Below are positions 1-7,069 of a stretch of DNA of 64,000 nucleotides, one piece after another. Source of the stretch: JAOPZW01 sp963806015 (GTDB lineage: Bacteria; Actinomycetota; Thermoleophilia; Solirubrobacterales; Solirubrobacteraceae); contig CAWDWM010000010.1 in NCBI GenBank assembly GCA_963806015.1, forward strand, positions 464,798-528,797, in the 5' to 3' direction. Below the pieces are notes generated by a model. The model did not search any database. It worked only from the letters and a program-made list of their open reading frames with translations, and was not told the DNA's origin. A program made the position numbers and the translations under genes. Numbering within the stretch: the first letter of the stretch is position 1; each line of letters starts with the position of its first letter.

Positions 1-36
1 AACGGCGCTCCCAGCGAGCCCGCGAAGGTGTCCTAG
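1..36 (+). CDS. 3' tail of an upstream ORF (partial)
   Basis: The first 11 codons of the window read open in frame 1 and end in TAG at 34-36, twelve bases before the next ATG. This looks like the C-terminus of a gene that begins outside the window and lies just upstream of the FAH-family gene. There is too little sequence to name it, and the frame choice is an inference. Confidence 0.35.
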   Translation, partial: NGAPSEPAKVS

Positions 37-48
37 GCCCGCGCGGCG

Positions 49-960
49 ATGGCCCCGGCACCGGCGCTCCGCCTGGCCAGCTACGAGCGCGACGGCCAGT
101 GGGCCGCCGCGCTCGGCGCGCCGGGCGACCGGCTCGTCGACGCCGCCGCGGCGGCGCGCCACGCCGGCCTGGACGGCGGCATCGACTGGTCGAGCGTGCG
201 CGCGATCGTCGCCCAGGACGCCGATCGCCTGGCGGCGCTCGGCGAGGCGGCCGCGGCGCTGAGCACCGACCCCGACGCGAGCGTGGCGGTGGCCGACGCC
301 CGCCTGGGGCCACCGGTGCCCGATCCGCAGAAGATCCTCTGCGTCGGCCTCAACTACCGCGCCCATGCGAACGAGGCCGCGCTCGACGAGCCGACCGTCC
401 CGATGGTCTTCGCGAAGTTCCCCAACGTCCTCATCGGGGCGGGTGCGCCGATCGAGCTGCCCGACGGACACGGCGAGAAGGTCGACTACGAGGGCGAGAT
501 CGCCGTCGTCATCGGCCGGCGCGCGTACCGTCGCAGCGAGGACGACGCGCTCGACGTGGTGGCGGGCTGGATGCCGTTCAACGACGTCAGCGCGCGCGAC
601 CTGCAGACCCAGACCTCGCAGTGGACGGTCGGCAAGTCGCCGGACACCTTCGGCCCGTGCGGTCCCTACCTCGTGCTCGACGACGCGATGCGCGACGGGG
701 GCCTGGAGATCGAGACGCAGGTCAACGGCGAGCGCGTGCAACACGCCCGCTCGGATCGGATGATCTTCTCGGTCGCGCGGCTGATCGCGTTCCTGACGAC
801 GTTCATCACCCTCGAGCCCGGCGACATCATCGTGACCGGCACCCCCGAGGGCGTCGGCGCGCATCGCGACCCGCCCCGCTTCCTGCGCGATGGCGACGTC
901 GTGGAGGTGCGCGTCAACGACGAGCGCCTCTCGAATCCCGTCCGCCGGCGGGGCGGCTGA
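49..960 (+). CDS. Fumarylacetoacetate hydrolase (FAH) family protein
   Basis: A 303-residue protein of the FAH / 2-hydroxyhepta-2,4-diene-1,7-dioate isomerase superfamily. These enzymes cleave or isomerise acylpyruvate-type C-C bonds, usually late in aromatic-compound or sugar-acid breakdown. The start of the catalytic domain is visible at about residues 95-105 (KILCVGLNYRAHA). The metal-binding acidic cluster DYEGE lies at 146-150, and the family's C-terminal strand GDIIVTGTPEGVG at about 260-272. The roughly 90-residue N-terminal domain is typical for two-domain family members. The exact substrate cannot be told from sequence. ATG 49 follows a preceding ORF by 12 nt, so the two may be co-transcribed. 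Confidence 0.9.
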   Translation: MAPAPALRLASYERDGQWAAALGAPGDRLVDAAAAARHAGLDGGIDWSSVRAIVAQDADRLAALGEAAAALSTDPDASVAVADARLGPPVPDPQKILCVGLNYRAHANEAALDEPTVPMVFAKFPNVLIGAGAPIELPDGHGEKVDYEGEIAVVIGRRAYRRSEDDALDVVAGWMPFNDVSARDLQTQTSQWTVGKSPDTFGPCGPYLVLDDAMRDGGLEIETQVNGERVQHARSDRMIFSVARLIAFLTTFITLEPGDIIVTGTPEGVGAHRDPPRFLRDGDVVEVRVNDERLSNPVRRRGG

Positions 961-1019
961 CAAAGTTCAGGGTTCGCCCCTCATTGATCCGGTCGGGCCG
1001 GCGGCGGACACTGCGGTGC

Positions 1020-1814
1020 ATGACCGCGCATCGACCGTCAGCGCCCGTCGACGTCGTGGTCCTGCGTGAGGAGATTCGCAGGACGTACACCGACGTCTCG
1101 ACCGACCAGGCGCAGGAGTTCATCTTCCCCACCGGGCGTGCGTGGGCCCAGGAGCTCGGCTATCCCGAGCCGGAGCTGGCACGCGTGCCGGACGCCACCG
1201 TCGAGAGCTTCGCCGGGGTGGCCAACCATTGGTCGCTCGGCCGGATCGAGCCGGGGGCGGTCGTGCTCGACCTCGGCTGCGGCGCCGGCACCGACCTGCT
1301 GATCGCCGCGCAGATGGCCGGCGCCGCCGGCCGTGTCATCGGCGTCGACATGACCTCCGCGATGCTCGAGCGCGCGCGGGTGAGCGCGGGCGCCATGGGC
1401 CTCGACAACGTCGAGCTGCACGAGTCGCTGATCGAGTCGCTGCCCCTCCGCGACGCGTCGGTCGACGCCGTGATCTCCAACGGCGTGATCGACCTCGTGC
1501 CCGACAAGGACGTCGTCTTCGACGAGGTCGATCGCGTCCTGCGCCCGGGCGGCACGCTGCAGCTCGCCGACGTGGTCATCCACCACGAGGTCTCCGAGGA
1601 CGCGCGCAGGCGCATCGACCTGTGGACCGGCTGAATCGCGGGCGCGCTGCTCCACGGTGAGCACGCGCGCCTGCTCGTGCGGCGGGCCTACACCGACATC
1701 ACCCAGGGCGACCTCGTGGACACGTACGCCCGGTCGGCCTTCGAGGACACGCGGCGCAAGGCCGCGAGGTTCGGCGCCATGGGGTCGACCATCAGGGCGA
1801 CCAAGCCACGCTGA
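1020..1814 (+). CDS. SAM-dependent methyltransferase (ArsM-like) with in-frame TGA; candidate selenoprotein or nonsense mutant
   Basis: Class I methyltransferase with SAM motif I (VVLDLGCGAGTD) at about residues 81-92 and the post-motif LRPGGTLQLADVV near 180. The open frame from ATG 1020 stops at TGA 1632-1634 (codon 205) straight after RIDLWTG. The same frame then continues without a stop to TGA 1812-1814 and encodes IAGALL, then RAYTDI and a tail ending GSTIRATKPR, which is how this family normally ends. From recalled family sequences, arsenite-methyltransferase-like relatives have Cys at this spot (LWxGCIAGA). The TGA therefore replaces a Cys codon. It could be selenocysteine (a hairpin follows, see 1641-1671), a TGC-to-TGA nonsense mutation or a sequencing error. 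Without read-through the protein is 204 residues and lacks its C-terminal strand. Confidence 0.75.
1641..1671 (+). other. SECIS-like hairpin after the in-frame TGA
   Basis: GGCGCGC (1641-1647) pairs with GCGCGCC (1665-1671), and TGCTC (1648-1652) pairs with GAGCA (1659-1663). One C (1664) is bulged and the loop is CACGGT (1653-1658). The loop begins 18 nt after the TGA, within the 16-37 nt range usual for bacterial SECIS elements, and contains GG. Long stems arise easily in GC-rich coding DNA, so this is suggestive only. Confidence 0.4.
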
Positions 1815-1823
1815 GCCGAGGGA

Positions 1824-1952
1824 TCAGAGCGCCCAGAAGACGGGCACGAGCCCGATCGCGACGACGCCGAACAGCGCGATCAGGGGCACGCCGAGTCTCC
1901 AGTAGGCGCCGGGGTGAGTCGGGTTCACCCACCGCGGGTGATCTCCATTCAC
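1824..1952 (-). CDS. Possible small single-TM protein (42 aa)
   Basis: A minus-strand reading frame from GTG 1952 (or GTG 1928) to TGA 1824 encodes a short polar N-terminus (NGDHPRWVNPTHPGAYWR) followed by one strongly hydrophobic helix (LGVPLIALFGVVAIGLVPVF). The hydrophobic pattern favours a real small membrane protein. Against it, both candidate GTG codons sit inside the GGGTGA halves of the regulatory boxes at 1925 and 1949, and no clear ribosome-binding site precedes either. Confidence 0.3.
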   Translation of the reverse strand: MNGDHPRWVNPTHPGAYWRLGVPLIALFGVVAIGLVPVFWAL

Positions 1953-1965
1953 CCGTTCGGACGGG
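1925..1965 (+). promoter_or_regulatory. Tandem 7-3-7 box pair, promoter of the metallopeptidase gene
   Basis: Box a, TCACCCACCGCGGGTGA, is at 1925-1941. A degenerate box b, TCACCCGTTCGGACGGG, is at 1949-1965, with centres 24 bp apart. The -10-like GCTCAT (1988-1993) begins 22 nt after box b. It predicts a start near 2000, which supports ATG 2012 over ATG 1982 for the gene downstream. Confidence 0.6.
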
Positions 1966-2011
1966 ACGATGGGCGCTCGGGATGCCCGCTCATCTGGTGC
2001 GGCTACGCGGT

Positions 2012-2881
2012 ATGCGGCCGGCGGCGATCGTCGCGCTGGCGGGCGCAGCGCTGGCCTTCGCCGGGTGCGGATCTTCCGGGGGCGGGGGCTCGAGCACGGC
2101 GTCCGCGACCGCCACCACGGCGGCCACCGCGCCCACGACCAGCACGCCGACCACCGGCACGCCGACGACGAACATCGCGGGCGACGAGATCGGGCGCCTT
2201 CCGAAGGTGCCCGCCCCCGCCGCGCCGACCAGCCTCGCGGGCCCGCCGGCCAATGTCAGCGAGAGCGCGTTCCTGACTGCGGTGTTCCACGATGCCGAGG
2301 CGATGTGGACGCGGGAGTTCGCGATGGCCGGTTTGACGTACACCCCGGCGCGATTGACGATCTTCCACGACCAGGTCGACACCGCGTGCGGAACGCAGAG
2401 CGCCGCGGTCGGTCCCTTCTACTGCCCGGCGGACCGAGGCGTCTACCTGGACACGCGGTTCTTCGACGCCCTCGGTCGCTCGGTGGGCGTCCGGCTGGGC
2501 GCCTTCGCGCGCGCCTACGTGGTCGCCCACGAGGTCGCCCACCACGTGCAGGTGCTCCTCGGCATCACGACCCGCGTCCGCGCGGCCGACGAGCAGGATC
2601 CGCCGGGCACCAACGCGCGCTCGGTGCGCCTCGAGCTGCAGGCGGACTGCTTCGCCGGCATCTGGAAGCACGCGACCTACGAGCGCGGACAGCTCACCGC
2701 TGAGGACTTCGCGGACGCTCTGCGCGCCGCTGCCATCGTCGGCGACGACTTCCAGCAGCGCCGGGCCACGGGGGCGATCACGCCGGAGGACTGGACCCAC
2801 GGCTCGTCCGCGCAGCGCCAGCACTGGCTGACGACCGGTTTCGAGCGCGGCCAGCCCGCCGCGTGCGACACCTTCGGCTAG
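2012..2881 (+). CDS. Lipoprotein, neutral zinc metallopeptidase (YpfJ-like)
   Basis: A 289-residue secreted lipoprotein. It has a signal peptide (MRPAAIVALAGAALAFAGC) with the lipidated Cys at position 19, then a Gly/Ser/Thr-rich linker. The peptidase domain of the putative neutral zinc metallopeptidase family (PF04228) follows. The HEVAH zinc motif is at about residues 173-177, and the family hallmark ELQADCFAG lies further on. An upstream ATG at 1982 is in frame but would put residues before the signal peptide, and the promoter at 1925-1993 points to 2012. The 3' end overlaps the convergent response-regulator gene by 4 nt. Its substrate is unknown; it is probably anchored outside the membrane and box-regulated. 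Confidence 0.85.
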   Translation: MRPAAIVALAGAALAFAGCGSSGGGGSSTASATATTAATAPTTSTPTTGTPTTNIAGDEIGRLPKVPAPAAPTSLAGPPANVSESAFLTAVFHDAEAMWTREFAMAGLTYTPARLTIFHDQVDTACGTQSAAVGPFYCPADRGVYLDTRFFDALGRSVGVRLGAFARAYVVAHEVAHHVQVLLGITTRVRAADEQDPPGTNARSVRLELQADCFAGIWKHATYERGQLTAEDFADALRAAAIVGDDFQQRRATGAITPEDWTHGSSAQRQHWLTTGFERGQPAACDTFG

Positions 2882-3450
2882 CCGCGCGTCGGGTCCTCGC
2901 TCCCGTGCAGCAGGCCCCGCTCGAGCGCGTAGCGCACGAGCTCGGCGCGGCTGGGGCGGCTCAGCTTCTGCTGCAGACGTGCGCGATGCGCCTCCACCGT
3001 GCGCACCGAGAGGTGCAGCTGTGCGGCGACCTCGGCGTTGGTGTGGCCCAGGGCGAGGAGCCGCAGGACGTCGAACTCGCGCTCGGTGAGGTCGTCCGAC
3101 CTGGCCGTGCCGCGGACCGCCTCGATGAGCTCCTCGCCGGGCACGTCACCGAGGAGGCAGGCCGTCGCGCCGGCTTGGAGCGCGTGGCGGACGAACTGCA
3201 CGTCGTCCTTCGTCGCGAGGGCGACGACCCGGGTCGCGGGGGAGGCCTGTCGCACGGCACGGATGGTGTCGAGCGACGCGATGTCCCCGGGCCGGTCGAG
3301 ATCGAGGACGAGCGCGGCGGGCATGTGGCGCCCCGCCGCTTCGACGGCGGCCTCGGCGTTGCCGGCCTCCGCGACCAGCTCGATTCCCGCCGCGTTCTCG
3401 AGCATGCGGCGCAGCTCGGGACGAACGCCCGCGTCGCGGCCCGCCGACAC
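2878..3450 (-). CDS. LuxR/NarL-family response regulator with degenerate receiver
   Basis: A 190-residue protein with a receiver-like domain and a C-terminal LuxR-type HTH (LTEREFDVLRLLALGHTNAE, about residues 120-180). The phosphoacceptor region is present (VLDLDRPG), but the usual N-terminal acidic pair is replaced by SA, so phosphorylation may be impaired. GTG 3450 has GGAGG 8 nt upstream. However, the frame stays related upstream (EVVIV, the expected first beta strand) and runs back through an in-frame TGA (3496-3498) to ATG 3522. That ATG is exactly where the box-driven transcript should start. The original protein may therefore have begun at 3522, and its 5' end is now broken by TGA. 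It lies downstream of the kinase at 3584-5461 but has its own box promoter, suggesting autoregulation. Confidence 0.8.
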   Translation of the reverse strand: MSAGRDAGVRPELRRMLENAAGIELVAEAGNAEAAVEAAGRHMPAALVLDLDRPGDIASLDTIRAVRQASPATRVVALATKDDVQFVRHALQAGATACLLGDVPGEELIEAVRGTARSDDLTEREFDVLRLLALGHTNAEVAAQLHLSVRTVEAHRARLQQKLSRPSRAELVRYALERGLLHGSEDPTRG

Positions 3451-3528
3451 GATGACGACCTCCGAGTTGCCCTTGCCCGCCAGGACCCCTCGCTCTCAGC
3501 CCGAGAACGTCGCGTCGCGCATGGCGCC

Positions 3529-3574
3529 ACTATCGCCGCTTCAGGGGTGATGTCTCATCACCCGCGGCGGGTGA
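3529..3574 (-). promoter_or_regulatory. 7-3-7 box and -10 of the response regulator gene at 2878
   Basis: A perfect palindrome TCACCCGCGGCGGGTGA lies at 3558-3574. On the minus strand the -10-like GATAGT (plus 3534-3529) begins 23 nt after it, predicting a start at about 3522, exactly at an in-frame ATG. A second half-site GGGGTGA is at 3544-3550, 24 bp from the matching half of the main box. Confidence 0.65.
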
Positions 3575-3583
3575 GCAAACGCG

Positions 3584-5461
3584 TTACGCCCGGGTTGGCA
3601 CCTCGCCGGTGACGGTGGTGCCGGCGCCAGGAACGGACACGACGTTCACCTCACCCCCAACCGCCGCGCAGCGGTCGTGGAGGTTCGTCAGCCCGTCGCC
3701 GCGTGCGACGCCGTCGACGTCGAAGCCGACCCCGTCGTCGCGGATCTCGAACGCGACGCGTCCGGCGTGCGCGTGCACGCGGACGGTCACCGCCGCGCCG
3801 GCGCCGGCGTGCTTGGCGGCGTTCTGGATCGCTTCCAGGCAGCAGAAGTACAGCGCCGCCTCGATCTGCGGCGCGAAGCGCCGGGCCAGCGCGGTCTCGA
3901 CGCGGACCGGCACCGGCGAACGGCCGGCCACCGACGTCAGGGCGGAGGCGAGGCCGTGATCGACGAGCACGGCCGGGTACACGCCATGGGCGAGGCTGCG
4001 CAGCTCGTCGATCGTCTCCTCGGTGTCGGCGCCCAGCTCGCAGAGCGATCGCCTGAGCTCATCGTCCGATGCCGCCTGGGCCTCCGCGTGGGCCAGCCGC
4101 ATCCGCAGCGCGACCAGCCGCTGCTGGGCTCCGTCGTGGAGGTTGCGCTCGATCTCTCGACGCCCGGCGTCCGCGGCCGTCGCCAGCCGGGCGCGCGAGG
4201 CCCGCAGGTCGGCGACGGACGCCCGCAGGTCCGCCTCCAGACGCGCGTTCTCGAGCATCATCAGGGCCGCGCCGCCCGCCGCGCCGACGAGCCCGGGCTC
4301 GGCGTTGAGCGCGGGGTCGTGGACAATCATCGCCAGGGGATCGCCGTCCTGGCGGACGATGGTTGCGGATCGGCCGGTGGTCCCGGCAGGCGGCTGCACC
4401 GGATGGCCGCCCCCGTCGACGTACTCGCTGCGCTGCGGGCGCCAGAACGCGACCGTCAGCGACGGATCGCCCAGCGCGTCGGCGAGGACGCGGCGGGCGT
4501 CGAGGTCGAGGGGGCCGGCGCTGAGCCGGGCCACGAGCCGTTCCAGCGCCCCGCCCGCGAACACGCGTGCGCCCAGCATGCCCGCGAGGAACGCGCACGG
4601 GATGGTCAGGGTGGTCGCGGTCGAGAACCAGCCGAGCCGCTCGAGCGTCGCCGGGGCCGCGCCCCCCGCGCGAGCGACGGCTGCGGCGGCGAACGTTCCC
4701 GCCACCGCCAGCACGGAGACGAGGATCGGGCTCGTCGTTCGCCGACCGATGGCGGGCGTGGTTCTCATGCGGAAGGTCAACGCCACGGCGACGGCGATCA
4801 GCGCCCCGGCGGTCAGCGACCACGAGGCCACCGCCAGCGCGTCGCCCACCGCCGTGCCGCCTTCCACGATTCTGACCGGGTTGCGCGGGCATCCGCCGTG
4901 GCAGTTCGCCGACGGCATGAACTCGGGCAAGCGCTCGGCGGTGGCCAGCAGCGCGCCCCAGACGAGGATCGCTCCGAGCGCGGTCGCCCTGACGACGCCG
5001 CGTGCGACCCGATCGGGGAGCCGGCCCTCCGGGAAGGACAGCAGGATGTAGACGGCGACCACGAGCACCGCCGCCCATGCGATCTGCCCGAGAGCATCGA
5101 GGCCGGGTGTCGCCAGGGTGTCCAGGGCGGTCGCCGAATAGACGGTCAGCGTGAGCAGGACCAGCCACTGCCGGCGCTCGATGCCGCGGTGCAGCGCGAC
5201 GCACGCGACCGCCGTCATCGCGGCGATCAGCGCTCCGTACAGCACCCCCTCGAGGACCGGGTGCGGGAGGTAGGCGCTGCGCACGACGACCACGCCCGCC
5301 GCCGCGGCGAGCCCGGTCCCGGCCAGCGCGGTCCGCACGACCGCCGGGCGGGGACCCGCGGGCCGAGGTCGGGGACGTGCGAAGACCGCGGCGCGCAGCG
5401 CGACATCGCTGCCAGGGGACGACAGAATGCGCGTCCCACGCGGTCGCATGAGACTATCCAA
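3584..5461 (-). CDS. Membrane sensor histidine kinase (HisKA_3/DesK-NarX type)
   Basis: A 625-residue kinase. The N-terminal half carries about eight to ten hydrophobic segments (about residues 45-310). A cytoplasmic linker follows, with weak GAF-like sequence (about 330-410). Then come the HisKA_3 dimerisation helix with phospho-His in EIERNLHDGAQQRLV (about residue 441) and a HATPase domain (EAIQNAAKHA, DDGVGFD, GDGLTNLHDR). A loop between membrane segments has a Cys pair C187-x3-C191 followed by P-x-N. The paralogous kinase at 14619 keeps the same pair, so it may be a redox- or metal-sensing site (inference). Its first 8 nt overlap the end of the regulator gene at 5454, so it forms an operon with the two regulators upstream. 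Cognate regulator probably among 2878, 5454 and 6236. Confidence 0.88.
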   Translation of the reverse strand: MDSLMRPRGTRILSSPGSDVALRAAVFARPRPRPAGPRPAVVRTALAGTGLAAAAGVVVVRSAYLPHPVLEGVLYGALIAAMTAVACVALHRGIERRQWLVLLTLTVYSATALDTLATPGLDALGQIAWAAVLVVAVYILLSFPEGRLPDRVARGVVRATALGAILVWGALLATAERLPEFMPSANCHGGCPRNPVRIVEGGTAVGDALAVASWSLTAGALIAVAVALTFRMRTTPAIGRRTTSPILVSVLAVAGTFAAAAVARAGGAAPATLERLGWFSTATTLTIPCAFLAGMLGARVFAGGALERLVARLSAGPLDLDARRVLADALGDPSLTVAFWRPQRSEYVDGGGHPVQPPAGTTGRSATIVRQDGDPLAMIVHDPALNAEPGLVGAAGGAALMMLENARLEADLRASVADLRASRARLATAADAGRREIERNLHDGAQQRLVALRMRLAHAEAQAASDDELRRSLCELGADTEETIDELRSLAHGVYPAVLVDHGLASALTSVAGRSPVPVRVETALARRFAPQIEAALYFCCLEAIQNAAKHAGAGAAVTVRVHAHAGRVAFEIRDDGVGFDVDGVARGDGLTNLHDRCAAVGGEVNVVSVPGAGTTVTGEVPTRA

Positions 5462-6164
5462 CCGGCCGGTCGCCGGTCGTGTCTACGGTAGGAACTACGC
5501 GGTCGGCGTCGTTGAGGAACAGCAGGACCGCGCGCACGCGACGGCTGACGTCGCCGGAGAGCGGCAGGTCGAGCTTGGCGAACACCGAGTTGATGTGCTT
5601 CTCGACGGCGCGCTTGGTCAAGCCCAGGGTCTCTGCGACCGCCGCATTGCTCGCTCCGCGAGCCATCTCCACGAGGATCTCGTGCTCGCGAGGCGTGAGG
5701 ACGGCGAGCGGCGAGCGCACCTGGCGCGAGCGCCCATGCACCAGCGCCTCGACCACCTTGGGGTCGATGACCGATCCGCCCTCGGCGACGGTGGCGATCG
5801 TCGCCAGCAGCTGTGCGCGGCTGTGCAGGCGATCCTTGAGGAGGTACGCGCGACCCTCCGAGCCCCCCTCCAGCAGCGCCAGCGCGTAGCTCGGGTCGGA
5901 GTGGGCGCTCATCGCGATGACGCCGATCTGCGGATGGGTGCTGCGCAGCCGGGCCGCCAGGCGAATGCCCTCGTCGGTCATCGTCGGAGGCATCCGGATG
6001 TCGACCAGGACGACGTCGGGGTGGCAGGTGTCGACCGCCGCCGCCAGCTCCTCGCCGTCCGCGCACACGGCGACGAGCTCGATCTCGTCGCTGTCGCCGA
6101 GCAGGCGCGTGAGCGCCTCGCGGATGAGGAAGCTGTCGTCGGCCACCCCGACGCGCACCGCCAT
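5454..6164 (-). CDS. NarL-type response regulator (tandem paralogue 1)
   Basis: A 236-residue protein with a receiver domain (acidic pair in GVADDSFLIRE; phosphoacceptor in DVVLVDIRMPP; conserved Lys in AYLLKDRL) and a LuxR HTH (LTPREHEILVEMARGASNAA) near 165-225. ATG 6164 puts the acidic pair at residues 9-10. It lies between its close paralogue at 6236 and the kinase at 3584, overlapping the kinase start by 8 nt. This indicates translational coupling in an RR-RR-HK(-RR) operon. The two paralogues share the insert MPPTxTDEGIR after the phospho-Asp and the HTH stretch LTKRAVEKHINS. Confidence 0.9.
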   Translation of the reverse strand: MAVRVGVADDSFLIREALTRLLGDSDEIELVAVCADGEELAAAVDTCHPDVVLVDIRMPPTMTDEGIRLAARLRSTHPQIGVIAMSAHSDPSYALALLEGGSEGRAYLLKDRLHSRAQLLATIATVAEGGSVIDPKVVEALVHGRSRQVRSPLAVLTPREHEILVEMARGASNAAVAETLGLTKRAVEKHINSVFAKLDLPLSGDVSRRVRAVLLFLNDADRVVPTVDTTGDRPVG

Positions 6165-6235
6165 GTCCCCAGCGTCACGCGCCGGCGGGCGTCGCTGCAA
6201 GGAGGCACGCCTGCGGGAGGGCCGGGTGTCGGCAC

Positions 6236-6916
6236 TCAGCCGGAGCGCGACGTGTCGGCTTCGGCGAGGAAGAGCAGGGTGGCTTTGACGCGTTTGCTGA
6301 CGTCTTCGCTGTAGGAGAGGTTGAGCTTGAGGAAGATCGAGTTGATGTGCTTCTCGACGGCGCGCTTGGTGAGGACCAGCGTCTCGGCGATCGCGGCGTT
6401 GCTCTTGCCTTTGGCGATCTCGGCGAGGACCTCGTGCTCGCGTCCGGTGAGGTCGGCCAGGGGCGAGCGTTCGACGCGCAGCTTGGCGGCGACGAGCGGT
6501 TCGATGATCTTTGAGTCCAGCACCGAGCCGCCGGCGGCGACGGCTTCGATGGCGGCGACGAGTTGGGCGCGGTCGTGGACGCGTTCCTTGAGCAGGTAGG
6601 CGCGGCCTTCTGAGCCGGATTCCAGCAGCGCGAGGGCGTAGGCGGGTTCGGCGTAGTTGCTGAGCACGACGACGCCGATGGCGGGGTGGGTGTGGCGCAG
6701 CAGTGCGGCGATGCGGATGCCTTCGTCGGTGCTGGTGGGTGGCATCCGGATGTCGGTGACGACGACGTCGGGGCGCTCGGTGTCCACGGCGGCCAGCAGC
6801 GAGGGCAGATCGCCACACGACGCGACCACGCGCATCTCGGGCTCGGTGGCGAGGATCTGCCCGACGCCCTCGCGGACGATCAGGCTGTCATCGGCCAGGG
6901 CGATGGCAACGGGCAT
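6236..6916 (-). CDS. NarL-type response regulator (tandem paralogue 2)
   Basis: A 226-residue receiver-LuxR protein closely similar to the neighbour at 5454. It has acidic pair ALADDSLIVRE, phospho-Asp in DVVVTDIRMPP, Lys in AYLLKERV, and HTH LTGREHEVLAEIAKGKSNAA with recognition helix LTKRAVEKHINSIF. Codon third positions lean more to G/T than in the neighbours (many TTG, GCG and GAG codons), so one copy may be younger or of different origin. It is the first gene of the minus-strand operon and is divergent from the kinase at 7070, separated by 153 bp that contain no 7-3-7 box. Confidence 0.9.
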   Translation of the reverse strand: MPVAIALADDSLIVREGVGQILATEPEMRVVASCGDLPSLLAAVDTERPDVVVTDIRMPPTSTDEGIRIAALLRHTHPAIGVVVLSNYAEPAYALALLESGSEGRAYLLKERVHDRAQLVAAIEAVAAGGSVLDSKIIEPLVAAKLRVERSPLADLTGREHEVLAEIAKGKSNAAIAETLVLTKRAVEKHINSIFLKLNLSYSEDVSKRVKATLLFLAEADTSRSG

Positions 6917-7069
6917 ACGCAACCAAGCATCGCGGGTCGTGAGGCCACACGCATCAGTCGGATGGCCCGCGATACCGAGACATCCGTCGCGGGCGGCGGT
7001 CGGGTCATTTGACGTAGGCTTGCGCCCCGTCGGTACCACGACATCACGCCGCCGCCCTGGCGCTCGCCC

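Noticed and set aside
99..1634. Long Arg-rich reading frame upstream of and in frame with the methyltransferase
   Set aside because: The part before 1020 is the shifted shadow of the FAH gene, with low-complexity Arg/Gly composition; the real gene starts at ATG 1020.
3496..3498. Second selenocysteine candidate at the TGA before the response regulator
   Set aside because: No Cys is expected at this N-terminal position and I saw no SECIS-like hairpin at the right distance, so a nonsense mutation or error is more likely.
3677..5491. 604-codon plus-strand ORF
   Set aside because: Antisense to the histidine kinase at 3584-5461; Arg/Gly-rich with no recognisable domain.
6929..6973. Inverted repeat ATCGCGGG/CCCGCGAT between the divergent regulator and MASE1 kinase genes
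   Set aside because: The arms are short and 29 nt apart, do not match the 7-3-7 box and have no matching -10. Kept only as a possible operator.
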